Source: Haliotis asinina (lineage: Eukaryota > Mollusca > Gastropoda > Lepetellida > Haliotidae). Taken from it: 64,000 nucleotides of DNA. Positions 1 to 10,600 of the stretch are shown one piece after another. Each line of letters begins with the position of its first letter. Position 1 is the stretch's first letter. A model generated the notes under the pieces. That model worked only from the letters and a program-made list of their open reading frames with translations. It was not told the DNA's origin and did not search any database. The position numbers and the translations under genes are program-made. Where the stretch lies: positions 1,798,001 to 1,862,000 of the forward strand of contig NC_090288.1 in assembly GCF_037392515.1 (NCBI RefSeq), given 5' to 3'.

Positions 1-2351
1 AAGCATAAAGCCAAGTATACCAAGGCAAAGTGTGTGTTTACATTTTAACCAGCTCATCCTATCTGCTCCCACAGCAACACAGACTTCCCTGTTTCATCAG
101 TATACACATACAGGCTAGACAAGACTGGCTCCACTATCTCTCTTAACATTACCACATAGATTTTAGTGTTAGGATGTGGACTATTACCAGCTGAGCCAGA
201 CCAGACCATAACCATGTCTTGGACCTGGGGCTGCAGGCTGTTTCACCTCTCCGTGATAGGCAGTATGAATACAGGAAATGTCAGACCAGGTTACTGCATT
301 TTATTTAAACATATATATTGTAAACTGCTTCTCTAGGTGTCTTATCATTCATCAAAACATCAGACAGTAGCGAAAACTCTAGTGCAGATCAATATGATTA
401 TTGACAGGTAGGTTTGTGAGACAACTGGTCACTACTCACTTCAATGTAATGGTGGGTAATTACAGGCAATCATGGCTGCAAGAGTAATTCTGTCAGGGGA
501 AGGTCAACAATACATTGAACCATTCTAAAATTAGACTTGCCAAGAAATAAAAATTAGGACCAACCACTAAAATAACATAAATTCAGTATGAAATGTACTT
601 GTATTAGTTTTATACAGGACCATACAAGATTACTGATACTTAGGTAGACTATTGGTTTAAGTGCTATCCTAGTCATGCCAAAAGTGTGGGTTCAACTCCC
701 CACATGCATGGGTACATTCTGTGAAGCCCATTTATGGTTTCCTTGCTCTGATATTGCTAGAAATTGCCAAAAGCAGTAAAGTCAAGTAAATGTGTTTCCT
801 AATAATTACTGGTTCACATGCAGTGAAATAAGATCCAGAATAGAACACTGAAGAGCCTGGACTAGTCAAACTAGAGGCTGACAGAGTGAGCAAGGTCAAC
901 GGTGTGACGACCTAAAACCTCCACATCCACAGCAGCCACATCTCATCCAGTAATAAGAAAGAAATAATTTACATGCATGTTAACTTTTATCACAGGGAAT
1001 AATCTTTATACCAAACAGTAAGAGATTAATGGGAGTTATTAATTGCAGTATCTTATGCTACATGGCCATTGCCACATTTTTTTAATATCCATTTTATGTA
1101 GAAAAAAGTGAAAAGAGTCTCCCGTGTAGCAAAGCCTGGTAATGACTGAGTCACCTCCAACAACAGACGTGTCAAATGTTGTCCATACCTCTACGTAACA
1201 CCCAAGGTGGTCAGCTGATAATGTGATATCAGTGTGCCTGCCATCAAAGTGTGAATGTCTCTCATGATGACCAAAGACCATTCTTCTGTACTATAAAAAA
1301 CACTGAATGTCATCCACTGATTTGGTCACCTTCTATGACTGCCTTGGGAACCTGATGAATGTCTGGGATTGAATATCTGACTGCAGGGTGATCACAGGGT
1401 TTGTCTGTCTCTGTATTCTGCATGTACCCTTAAAGACACAGGCGATCACATTCATGAACCTTATTACTCTCCCCTCTACCCTGCCGTTACTCTAAACAGA
1501 TAACACCAGCATATATTGTCTATGCTCCAATGAACTGTCCTTCATGAAGCCAAGTGTACATACTTTCACAAGTTGTCAATCTCAAAACTCATTGTCAATT
1601 TACATGTAGTTGGGTTTTATGATTTTTTTTCCAGGTGATATCAAGCGAGGTATGAAAAAGTCATTCTGTCAGTATTCTCATTATGCATAACATTAAATCA
1701 TGTCAGGATCAAGCTCTCTGACATGGTTGAATATACATCATCATACCTAAACACTATCAGTCTCTAGACTGTCTGGTCCAGACCAGATGATTTACAGGCT
1801 GTCATCATGAACCTGGAATATCACATCCAGTTTCAAACATCAAACAGACTATACATTATTCCAGCTCATTGGTACAGTGTGACTGTACACACTGTTCACA
1901 ACTTCACAGGGAAGAAAAGAAATTCTTGCCTTATCTGTAACTTGTGTCAGGTCACAAAAATAATTTTCCTTCAAGCATTAGTGAAAGGAAGCCACAAGAT
2001 GTCAAACAGGTGGATCAAGTATCGGTGCTATCTTTGTCTTTATAGTCGTTATCAACAACTTTATGGGCAAGGTAATGGCCATTGAAGAATATTCGATTTT
2101 CGGAATTTTCACCAGATTAGCAGATTAGAATTGGACCTGCAATTTCCACTTGTTGTGACGCGATACAAGATATAAAGTACATCATATGCATATATAGCAT
2201 GTCGACTGTGTATTATGTTGGGATATAAAATCACTGCCTTGCACGAGTGTGAGTTCGTCACGCTTGGCCGGTGACTACTGATCCGAATCTGATGGGAAAT
2301 CGTGTTTCTCTTCGCGTAGATCTAGTAGAAAATGACAAAATAAATACCTAC
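1..2351 (-). other. Intron 1 of the ITPR gene (partial), no exon seen
   Basis: This stretch follows the splice donor of the IP3-receptor first coding exon on the minus strand. I found no second exon (the family continues with a conserved LVDDRC-type segment, which is absent here), so the remaining gene should lie beyond the left edge. The only recognisable content is a tRNA-derived SINE copy near 640-800 and short SINE-like scraps around 1740-1800. Otherwise I see nothing. Confidence 0.6.
640..800 (+). mobile_element. tRNA-derived SINE copy (family 1)
   Basis: A tRNA-like head is visible: an A-box-like stretch near 645-665 and a B box reading GGGTTCAACTCCCC at about 688-701. The body then reads TGATATTGCTAGAAATTGCC, followed by a degenerate GTAAAGTCAAGTAAA tail. 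The same arrangement recurs many times in this window in both orientations. Confidence 0.6.
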
Positions 2352-2434
2352 CCCAGTGTTGATATAAATCCATTGACACTCCCTTCGGCATAAAGGGAGA
2401 CGATATCGCCGATGTGCAAGAAACTTGCAGACAT
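2352..2434 (-). CDS. ITPR: Inositol 1,4,5-trisphosphate receptor, first coding exon (partial gene)
   Basis: The exon encodes 27 residues plus two bases: MSAS followed by [19 protein letters not shown] and ISTL. This closely matches the start of animal IP3 receptors (human ITPR1 has FLHIGDICSLYAEGSTNGF), the first strands of the N-terminal suppressor beta-trefoil. IP3 receptors are tetrameric calcium-release channels of the endoplasmic reticulum. The exon ends CTGGG before the donor GTAGGT (phase 2), the position where the family sequence continues GLVDD. The start is the Met aligned with the family start. An ATG 30 bases upstream (2464) is in another frame. The rest of the gene lies beyond the window. 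The identification rests on a short but very conserved segment with a correct donor. Confidence 0.9.
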
Positions 2435-3077
2435 CTTGACACTAAAACCGTATACACATCCACTCAAAAACTTAGAACATAATCACATCCATCGGTGAGC
2501 AGAAAGTGAAGTCTGCTAGGCTAGTTCCGTATCCCTGTTGAGGGAGGTCACTTGAGTCCGTCGCATCGTGTGTTGTGGCCTAAACTTGCAATGAATTTCT
2601 CTCCCGATTGCATGGGTCGTTTATGCTATCCGGTTCTTCCAAACGGCACCCCTAACGTGGCCAAACGGAACTTCCAACTTATCAAAACATCGTACCATCC
2701 TCAACACACCTGTCAACCATGACACAACTGGAAGATACGCCAATTCCGTGATTCTTCGGTAACTCTCGGTAGTTTCCGAGGCTTATCGACCGAGCACTCT
2801 CCGGTGTTTAATGATATCATTCCTTGTGCCACCTCTCCGCCCAGCGAACATTCAAGGGGAGGTATCAAAATACTAGAATAAGATTTTCCAAGTTTTTTTT
2901 CGTTTTGGTATCCGAGGGTGAAACCAGTTTATAATTAATTATTTACGTCTAAATGAAACAGTTTTATGCCCATCGTTATCACATTTAATTATTTTCACCA
3001 CTTGATAAGAAAAAAATCTTTTTATTAAAGCTTAATTCAGAGTGAATCATATACGCCTGTCATGGGCGGATCCGTGT

Positions 3078-3147
<70 letters not shown>

Positions 3148-3149
3148 GT
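2435..3149. other. 5' flank / probable 5' UTR and promoter region of ITPR
   Basis: This non-coding stretch lies directly upstream of the IP3-receptor start codon. It is more GC-rich than the surrounding DNA at 2500-2860 and has no repeat I recognise. It probably holds the 5' UTR and promoter, but I see no clear TATA box or other defined element. Confidence 0.4.
3075..3149. repeat. (TG)n microsatellite
   Basis: An almost uninterrupted TG dinucleotide run of about 36 repeats. It abuts the ghost copy of exon 1 of the SRCR-ZP gene. Confidence 0.95.
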
Positions 3150-3317
3150 GCAGGAGTAGGACATACCGCTCGTCATACACGTACATATATCGATCATGTC
3201 GTTGTATGTAGAATATTTGGACAACCTAACTGACCCCAGGCCACTCCCATGATTTAGCTGACCAGTGTCCACACCACAGCGATGAACATGCCCTGCCGCA
3301 CGGAGTTTTTTTCATCT
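3150..3317 (-). pseudogene. Ghost copy of exon 1 of the SRCR-EGF-ZP gene
   Basis: Read on the minus strand, this segment matches the signal-peptide exon at 7677-7775 and the start of its intron, in inverted orientation 4.4 kb away. Both share GTGGACACTGGTCAGCTA, GTGGCCTGGGGTCAG and TAGGTTGTCCAAATATTC; weaker similarity continues to about 3160 and upstream to about 3317. In the copy a Tyr codon has become TAA and the donor GT has become TT, so it cannot serve as a signal-peptide exon. It may be a leftover of a duplicated or inverted gene copy whose other exons are lost or lie elsewhere. No second exon of such a copy is visible here. Confidence 0.8.
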
Positions 3318-4554
3318 TGAGTTTGCGGGCCCCTCCCTACCCCAAAATTTCTGGACCCGCCCATGCCTGATATTTCAAAACAGGCTACACGTGCATGTTT
3401 CCCATATATTGACATGGTCCCTAATATCCAAATCTAACATTTGACTGCAGCTTACGTTTTACATTCTATGGCGATATGGTGTGACTCTATTGTGTTCAGT
3501 GTGATCCACATCCGTCTGTATTGTCAAGTATGTGCCGAGTGTTAAACTGGCTAACGCGCGTCGCTTCAAAGGCGAGCGTTGTAATGTTGTATAATAAATG
3601 ATTCTTTATTGATTATTGGCAAACCAATTAGGATGTAATATCATGTGTACATCAGTTCAGACTGATCCTCGACTGTTACATTGTTTGACATCCGGCTGTC
3701 CTTTGGCAGTGTTTCACAATTGGTGCTCATAATGGCCGACAGGTGCCCCAGGCCACGCGACAACAGGAACGTGAACCTGACATTTGATGTGCGTATCAAA
3801 ATACATATGCAGTTACAGTCTTGTCATTTGGCCAGCCAGTTTGAGCACCATTAGGTGAAAGTGTTCTTGTATCGATGGAAGCCGAGAGTTGGAATAAAAC
3901 GTGACATTAAGAAAATATCGATTCCTGTCAGTCACACTGATGAAAAAGATGGCAATTATTTTAATCATCATATATATGATTTATGTGTGCAGCTAACACG
4001 GAGATTCGTTAGTCACTGTAGTTACTGACATCTGGTTCTGTTGAACGTCCCTTTGCATACATTCAATGATTTCGTTAAAAAACAGTAAGCTGTTGAAAAC
4101 CGGTGTGTACCGTACGTTAACGGTTTGAGCAACACAAAAGTTATACTGTTGTTGATAAAATAAATAAATTCCTCATATTCTGTTTTAAAACTTATTGTCT
4201 GCAATTCACTGTACAAGTATAATTGCGTCCCTTAACTGTGCCAGGATCCGCTGGGGAATATTATGGGTTTTAATCCCTGAGTCGCCTCGACATTTATCCT
4301 TGGTCTGTCAGCAACGTACTTGTGTTTTTTGGGTTGTGATTTTGGCTCATACAGGCGTTATACCCTGGAACAGGGCGCGTTAAACTCAAGGCTTTCATCC
4401 TATTTCATATTAGTCTCTACATCATGGACGACAACCTATCTCTCAGCCAATTCCCATTCTGTCACTCATTGTGTCTTTATCCTGTTTTCATTGTGTTCAC
4501 ACTCTGTTTCTCCTTGTGGGACACGTGAAGATCCGTGTTAGAACGGGTATTCAG

Positions 4555-4740
4555 CAACCCATGCTTGTCGTAAGAGACGAATAACCGGATCAGGTGGCCA
4601 GACACATGTCATCCTATGTAAATCTCGCAGATCGATGCTCAGGCTCTTGATCACTGGATCGTCTGGTCTGACACGATTATTTTCAAACCGCCGCTGGAAT
4701 ATTGCTGTGTGCGACTCTAAACACGAACAAACTTACCAAC
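4555..4740 (+). mobile_element. SINE copy (family 2)
   Basis: It contains the diagnostic order CAACCCATGCTTGTCGTAAG, CAGATCGATGCTCA, GATCACTGGAT, GTCTGGTC, then CCGCTGGAATATTGCTG and a degraded tail. It matches the well-bounded copy at 34292-34559, with substitutions. Confidence 0.75.
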
Positions 4741-5342
4741 CATGTATTATTGTTTTGTTTCTCTACGTGTTCTAATCATCTTTCCATTGTGTTCCCCACC
4801 CTTTCTCATTGTGTTCTCATTGTATTGATGAGCTGTTTCTCAGTGTGATCTCGTTCTTTTACCAATGGTCTCATCTTGTTTCCTAATATACTTCATGGTT
4901 TTTCTCATCCATGTTTCCTCCCTGACCTCTGTGTTTTTATCATTTATTTGTCGTTGTGAATCCGAACAGTTTCTCACAGTGTGCATAACCGCTTATTCCG
5001 TACACTCATAGGAACTCATTTACCCGTTGTCAACTGACCAGACGCAGGAAACACAAACACACACATTCACACAACACACAAGTATGAAAACGAATGGTGT
5101 TACCTTGACCAAGTCACTTAGTTCATGTAAGCGTCTGTTCATCCTGTACGGGACAGGTAACTGATATGTGGGATGGGCGTTGTGTAAAGCTTTCTGGTGC
5201 CTGGTGGCAGTACTGGTTGTATACTGCCCAGGGCGTTGAGACTGATAACTGGAACGCATACAGATCACTGATCAGCCGGCAAACATGCATGCCTTTTGAG
5301 CAGGAAAGTCTGAGTGACTGGATGGGCATACGCCGATTTTAA

Positions 5343-5450
5343 CAATGTTCAACAGTATCACGGCTAGGGACGCCATAATGGGTTTCACATGGTGTACCCT
5401 TGTGAGGAACCGAACCTGGGTCTTCGGCTTGACGAACGAACGAATTAACG
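5343..5450 (-). mobile_element. SINE fragment (family 1)
   Basis: The reverse complement carries the tRNA-like head with a B-box-like GGTTCGGTTCC and the conserved AAGCCGAAGACCC segment, plus part of the CGTGATACTGTTG body. Confidence 0.6.
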
Positions 5451-6639
5451 ACTAGGATGAAAATATATGTAGAAAATATAATACATGCAAATGCGACATT
5501 TTCTCTCGAACGCTAACCATTAACTGATACATAAAATCTGACAGTACGCGTCCTTGATAATCTAGGTTAGCGCATAGTTATCGGGACGTACACCCAGGAA
5601 ATCTGTTTGCACCCGTCAAGGTGAGTTGCTAATATTCTGTGCCTAGCTTTTTGACCCTCTCATAGCGCTAGAACAGTCGTAAGTTAATGTTAATGTTTAT
5701 CTGGTACTTAAGACTATCTTGGCGCTAAGAGAACTTCGAAAATCTGGTATGTGATTGTGTATTTTATGAGCGCTTCATACAATGACATTGACTTTGGGGA
5801 AGCGTTACACATCCCTGTTGGTGGGGAGGGTTGATGAGGAGACTGTGAGAACGATGTGATGGTCGTCAGATGCTACTTGTCCGACTACCTGTGGGACAAA
5901 GCGGTTGTTGGCGATGTTAATGTCACTGGGGCCATGGGTCTTCTTTATCCCCGCCCTACCGTGTGCTTCAGGGGAGCTGTGCACGACTGGGTGAAAGAAA
6001 CACATCTGCTCGGTAGACAGTGGGGTAGCGTAGACACAACCCTCGCTATGCACTTTCATTGAACGGGTTCGATCCCCCTGTGTATATGTGTATATCGATT
6101 TTACCTGTTGTGGCATTTCTGAAATATCCTAAACGCAGACTTTGATAATATTTGTTCACTCTCGGCTGTGTTGTCGCTACCTGATTGATGGTTACGTACA
6201 TGCAGGTATGTTTACGACAGGTGTTCCTGTTATGTTCTACAAACAGCCAACTGTCTGAAGATTATTCCTTATCCCCTGTGTCGTTTACCCCCACGCTCCC
6301 AAAGACGGCGTTTATCACCTCCTGCTGTTGCTGTTGCAGATGCTACATCCTGGTGAGAAGCATCTGTTGTCGAGTCAGCGTCTCCGCCGTCATCGTCTGT
6401 AACCTATGTCTGTACCTCGACGGAGAAGCACCATGTTCCAGGTATTTGCCATCAATAAGTACGTCTCTCTTGGGGCATTCCGTGAAGACCAAACACAGTA
6501 TAGTCTGGTGTTTGAGGATCCTTCCCATCTACTGGGTTATTGTATAGTTATCCTGGTATTTAGGAATACACGTGCGATCATGACTGGCACCCCTCAATAT
6601 CGCATTCCCTATGTACGCTACAAAACATTCCCAAATGCC

Positions 6640-6800
6640 TTCTTAAATATATGGGGCTCTGGGAGCTCCTTAGTGGTTAAATCCGTCGCACGTTTTTACC
6701 TGGGGTCGATTCCTCACATGGACACAGTGTATGAAACCTTTTTCTGGTGTCCTCCGCCGCGATGTTGCTGGAATATTGCCAAAAGCATTATGCTTTATAT
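6640..6800 (+). mobile_element. SINE copy (family 1)
   Basis: An A-box-like TAGTGGTTAAA and a B-box-like GGGTCGATTCC are followed by TGTCCTCCGCCGCGATGTTG and CTGGAATATTGCCAAAAGC. The order is that of the other family-1 copies. Confidence 0.7.
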
Positions 6801-6904
6801 CCGTCTATATTACCCAGTATGTTTCACTGATATATTTCTCACACATGTCACTGTCTGATCCCCTGTGAAACAAAAACAATATATTCAAACACTCTCCCGA
6901 TTCG

Positions 6905-6968
6905 TTTATTTACAGACCGCCGCCGGATTGCTGGAATATGGCTGAAAGCGGCGTAAAACTAAACTCAT
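6905..6968 (+). mobile_element. SINE 3' tail fragment
   Basis: Only the shared tail is present: GACCGCCGCCGGATTGCTGG, a short spacer, then AAAGCGGCGTAAAACTAAAC and TCATTCAG. Both SINE families use this tail, so the family cannot be decided. Confidence 0.7.
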
Positions 6969-7569
6969 TCAGTTCTCGGTATAATATCTACAAACACTGT
7001 CGCGCAAAATATTCTCCATTGTATTCCTGTATCCCTTACTCATCCCTTATGTTATCTATACTCAGAGGTACATGTTCCTGTGTCATGGAAAGTTATCAGG
7101 TAATCTCGAGAATCATTTTTTGAATCTGAACTAAAGAATCACGCGAACGCTTAATTGTTATTTGAATAGCACTAATTGTTATTTGAATAGCACTAATGAG
7201 ACATGGCAATATTCGAGAGAAAATGGCTATCAATGTTCAGTTTGAAAGTTCACACATCCAGACGCACGTCATTTTCATTCAGTGTAATTTTAGACCTCTG
7301 GAACCTCGCAGTGTGACGTTTCTCGTCGATTCAACGTCCACCCCATATATGGTCCTTCACCGTTGTGGCCACCAGCCAGTAACGACCGTAAGTCAAGGCC
7401 GAAAATAACAGTAGTATGCAGTGGTCAGATTCGTTAACTGGGATGAAGCGTATCAGTCTATTCCATGAAGGGTTGCTCATGATGTCAATCACTGGATTAC
7501 CTGGTCCAGGTTCCATCATTTCCATATAGAATATAGAAGGGACACAACAACAACCACCCAACCCGACTG

Positions 7570-7577
7570 TATATAAC
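7570..7577 (+). promoter_or_regulatory. Candidate TATA box of the SRCR-EGF-ZP gene
   Basis: TATATAAC lies 100 bases upstream of the start codon at 7677. A transcription start near 7600 would give a 5' UTR of about 75 nucleotides. This is inferred from position and motif only. Confidence 0.45.
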
Positions 7578-7676
7578 AGTGCCATTGATGTGACAGCCGA
7601 TGCCATGTGTTGACTCTCACGACTGTGGTACTTAGGCTGTAATTTGAACCTGCTCGCTGATAAGACGACCTAGGTT

Positions 7677-10600
7677 ATGCAGCTCATGTATAAGACAAAC
7701 TCCATCCGGTACACCATGATCAGCGCTGTGGCGTGGACACTGGTCAGCTATATCGTGGGTGTGGCCTGGGGTCAGGTAGGTTGTCCAAATATTCTACATA
7801 CACCGGCAGGGATATATACATGTGTATAACGTGTATATATCCTGTATGTACACTGATCAGTACGGACTATCAGTCCTACTTTCCACTGAGGCCGGACTTG
7901 TCAATAAACATGTACACAACCTCCCATACTGCAGGTGTACTGCTCCTTCAGCACATACATATGGTATCGTCTCCAACTGTCGGGGGTACATGTTTACACA
8001 AACTAGTACGTTATCATGTTTACACCAATTGGTGTTATCATGTTTGCACTAATTGATCCTGTGCCTGGATCCGATGCCAATGTGGCTTCTGAAGAAATCC
8101 ATGGCTGGATCCCTACCTTTCCTAACCTACATGGTTAATCGGTCTTTGTCCGAGTTGTGCTTACCACTGCCCATGAACGCAGTATTTGTCATACCCCTTT
8201 TGAAGAAACCTAATATAGACAATGATAATATTATCATAAAACACTATCGTCCTGTGCCGAACCTGTCCTACATTTCCAAATTGACAGAGGAAGTAGTTGC
8301 CCTACGTCTCAAGGAGACATCCCACAACTGCTATGAACCTGTTCAATCTGCCTGTCTCCCTGGTCAAGCTCTGAAACAGCCTTGAGTAAAGTGATGAATG
8401 ACCTGTCAGAAAAGACTGATCCCATTTGGTGTACCCCAGTGATCTCTTTAGGCCCCGTGTTGTTCACCGAATATACAATCCCCCTGTGTGATGTTGCAAG
8501 AAAGCACAACCTACAATATCATCTGTACGCTGATGACACAAGATAAACATTGCCTTTGAATCTCTCCAAACACAAAATTAGAGCATCGTCCCAGAATGTC
8601 CAGGAATGTGTTGAACAAATGAGAAGTTGGATCACAAGTAAAGTTCTACCTCAAACTGAAGAACAAAATAGAACTGTTGATTCTCTGTCCTAAACGTGTT
8701 CGACCTAGAGTCTCACTGACATAAGTCAATTTTGGCGATTGTGAGATCACACCAAGCTCTTAAGTTCGAAACCTCGGAGTAGTTTCTGACACTCAGGTCA
8801 ATCTTGAGTCACAAGTCAACCTCCTCTCCAGGGGAGCCTACCATCACATCCGCCGCATTGGACATATCAAGCGATATATCAACACATTCAGTATAGGATA
8901 CTGGTACTGGTGTGCAAGTGTCTGGGCAGATCAACTCCGTCTTACTTCTCCAGTCTTATTCACTGATGCCAGCCATGTCGCTCACTCAGATCCAAACAGG
9001 GACTTCAACTACAAGTACCAACGTCAAGCAAAAAGACCTTACAAGTTTTAGGACAGACAGACAGACAGACAAATAGATAAATACATAGATAGATAGACTG
9101 ATAGATGTTTGCAAGGTACGTCATTATGTTTACAACGACTGGTATGTTATCATGTTTACACATAAAGTGTGTATGTTATCCTGTTGTGTTTTCAGATAGT
9201 TGGTGACATCCGCCTCGTAGGACAGAGTTCCAGGAACAGAGGGCTGTTGGAAACCTTCGTTAAGACGTACGTGTCTCAGGTATAGACAACACTAATACTT
9301 TCTGGAGACATGACAACCTTCATCGGGTAGAGCACATTTTCCATAAAAGTGATATGCTTCATACTTTATAAAATTATTAAATATTTTACAGATATGTGAC
9401 AACCTTCATCAGATAGAGTATAGTTTCTAGAGATGTGACAACCTTCATTAGATAGAATATAGTTTCTAGAGATGTGGCAACCTTCATCAGATGCGACAAT
9501 ATTCATTAGATGCAGTATAGTTTCTAGAGACATGCCAACATTTATTAGATAGAGTATAGTTTCTAGAGATGTGACAACCTTCATTAGATAGAATATAGTT
9601 TCTAGAGATATGCCAACAATCATTAGGTACAATATAGTTTTTAATACATGTCAACCTTCATTAGTTAGAGTATAGTTTCAATTGATGACAACCTTCAGTA
9701 GATAGAATAATTATAGTTTCTAGAGATATACCAACATTCATTAGGTACAGAATAGTGTCTAATATATGTCAACCTTCATTAGGTAGAGTATAGTTTCAAC
9801 TGATGACACCCTTCCTCAGCTACAGTACAGTCCGCATAGGATAGACAGCGAGAGTATAGTATAGTTTCTAGAGATATAAATTTATCAGCTGGACCATAGT
9901 TTCCAGAGGAAAGACAACCGTATCCAGATAGAAACCCTATGGTAGCTAGATATACCTCTTGGTAGAAAACACGTCTGTGACACAGTAGATTGTTAGTTCG
10001 TGTCTATGCTCTCACAACATGAAACAGGAACCGGAATGAAATTACCCGGAAGTCCTAACACGTAATTATCACGTGACAGATGGGGAGGCGTCTGTGACGA
10101 CGACTTCGACGAGAATGCTGCCATCGTTGCGTGTCGTCAGCTGGGGCTGCCCACGTCACATCCGTTATTCCTCACCAACAGACCGGGCTCAACGGTGTTC
10201 AATCTGGATGATGTCCAGTGCAGCGGCAACGAGACGGAGCTGGGGAACTGCCGACACAGGCTCTGGGGTGTATCCAACTGCGGAGATAACGAACACGTGG
10301 AGCTTGCATGTGCAGGTGAACTGGAACAGGCTTGATGCATACAGCATAGGAAGGGCACCAGAAATGAATAATGTGTATGACATATCACGCATAACAGTGT
10401 CTATATCAAAAAGTCTGACATACTAGTTTCATAAGAATCAATAAATGTAGCAGCTTCATTCATATTAGTGAAGGCACCAAACGAGACCATTTTCCCGTCG
10501 ACTGGACGTAGAACAATATGGGAGTGAAGCGTCTAAAGCGCCACAGTTTCCTATACGGAGTTGTGACCCTTAGGTTATACAACATCAAATGTTTTACCAT

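Larger units (their letters stand above)
3318..7569. other. Intergenic region with SINE fragments
   Basis: Between the ITPR 5' flank and the SRCR-ZP gene I see no convincing exon. Recognisable items are SINE copies near 4555-4740, 5343-5450, 6010-6100, 6640-6800, 6910-6965 and 7478-7520, and a 22-bp direct duplication at 7150-7195. The short open frames here lack any recognisable domain. Confidence 0.5.

Noticed and set aside
3042-3272. Open frames across the TG microsatellite
   Set aside because: Val-Cys and Thr-His cycles are simple translations of the dinucleotide run.
5805-6116. 103-residue minus-strand frame and its plus-strand partner
   Set aside because: No domain, and it overlaps a SINE head; no splice context.
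9267-9285. Alternative donor GTATAG at 9280 for exon 2 of the ZP gene
   Set aside because: It ends in phase 0 and would put exon 3 out of frame, losing the WGGVCDDD box; GTACGT at 9267 fits.
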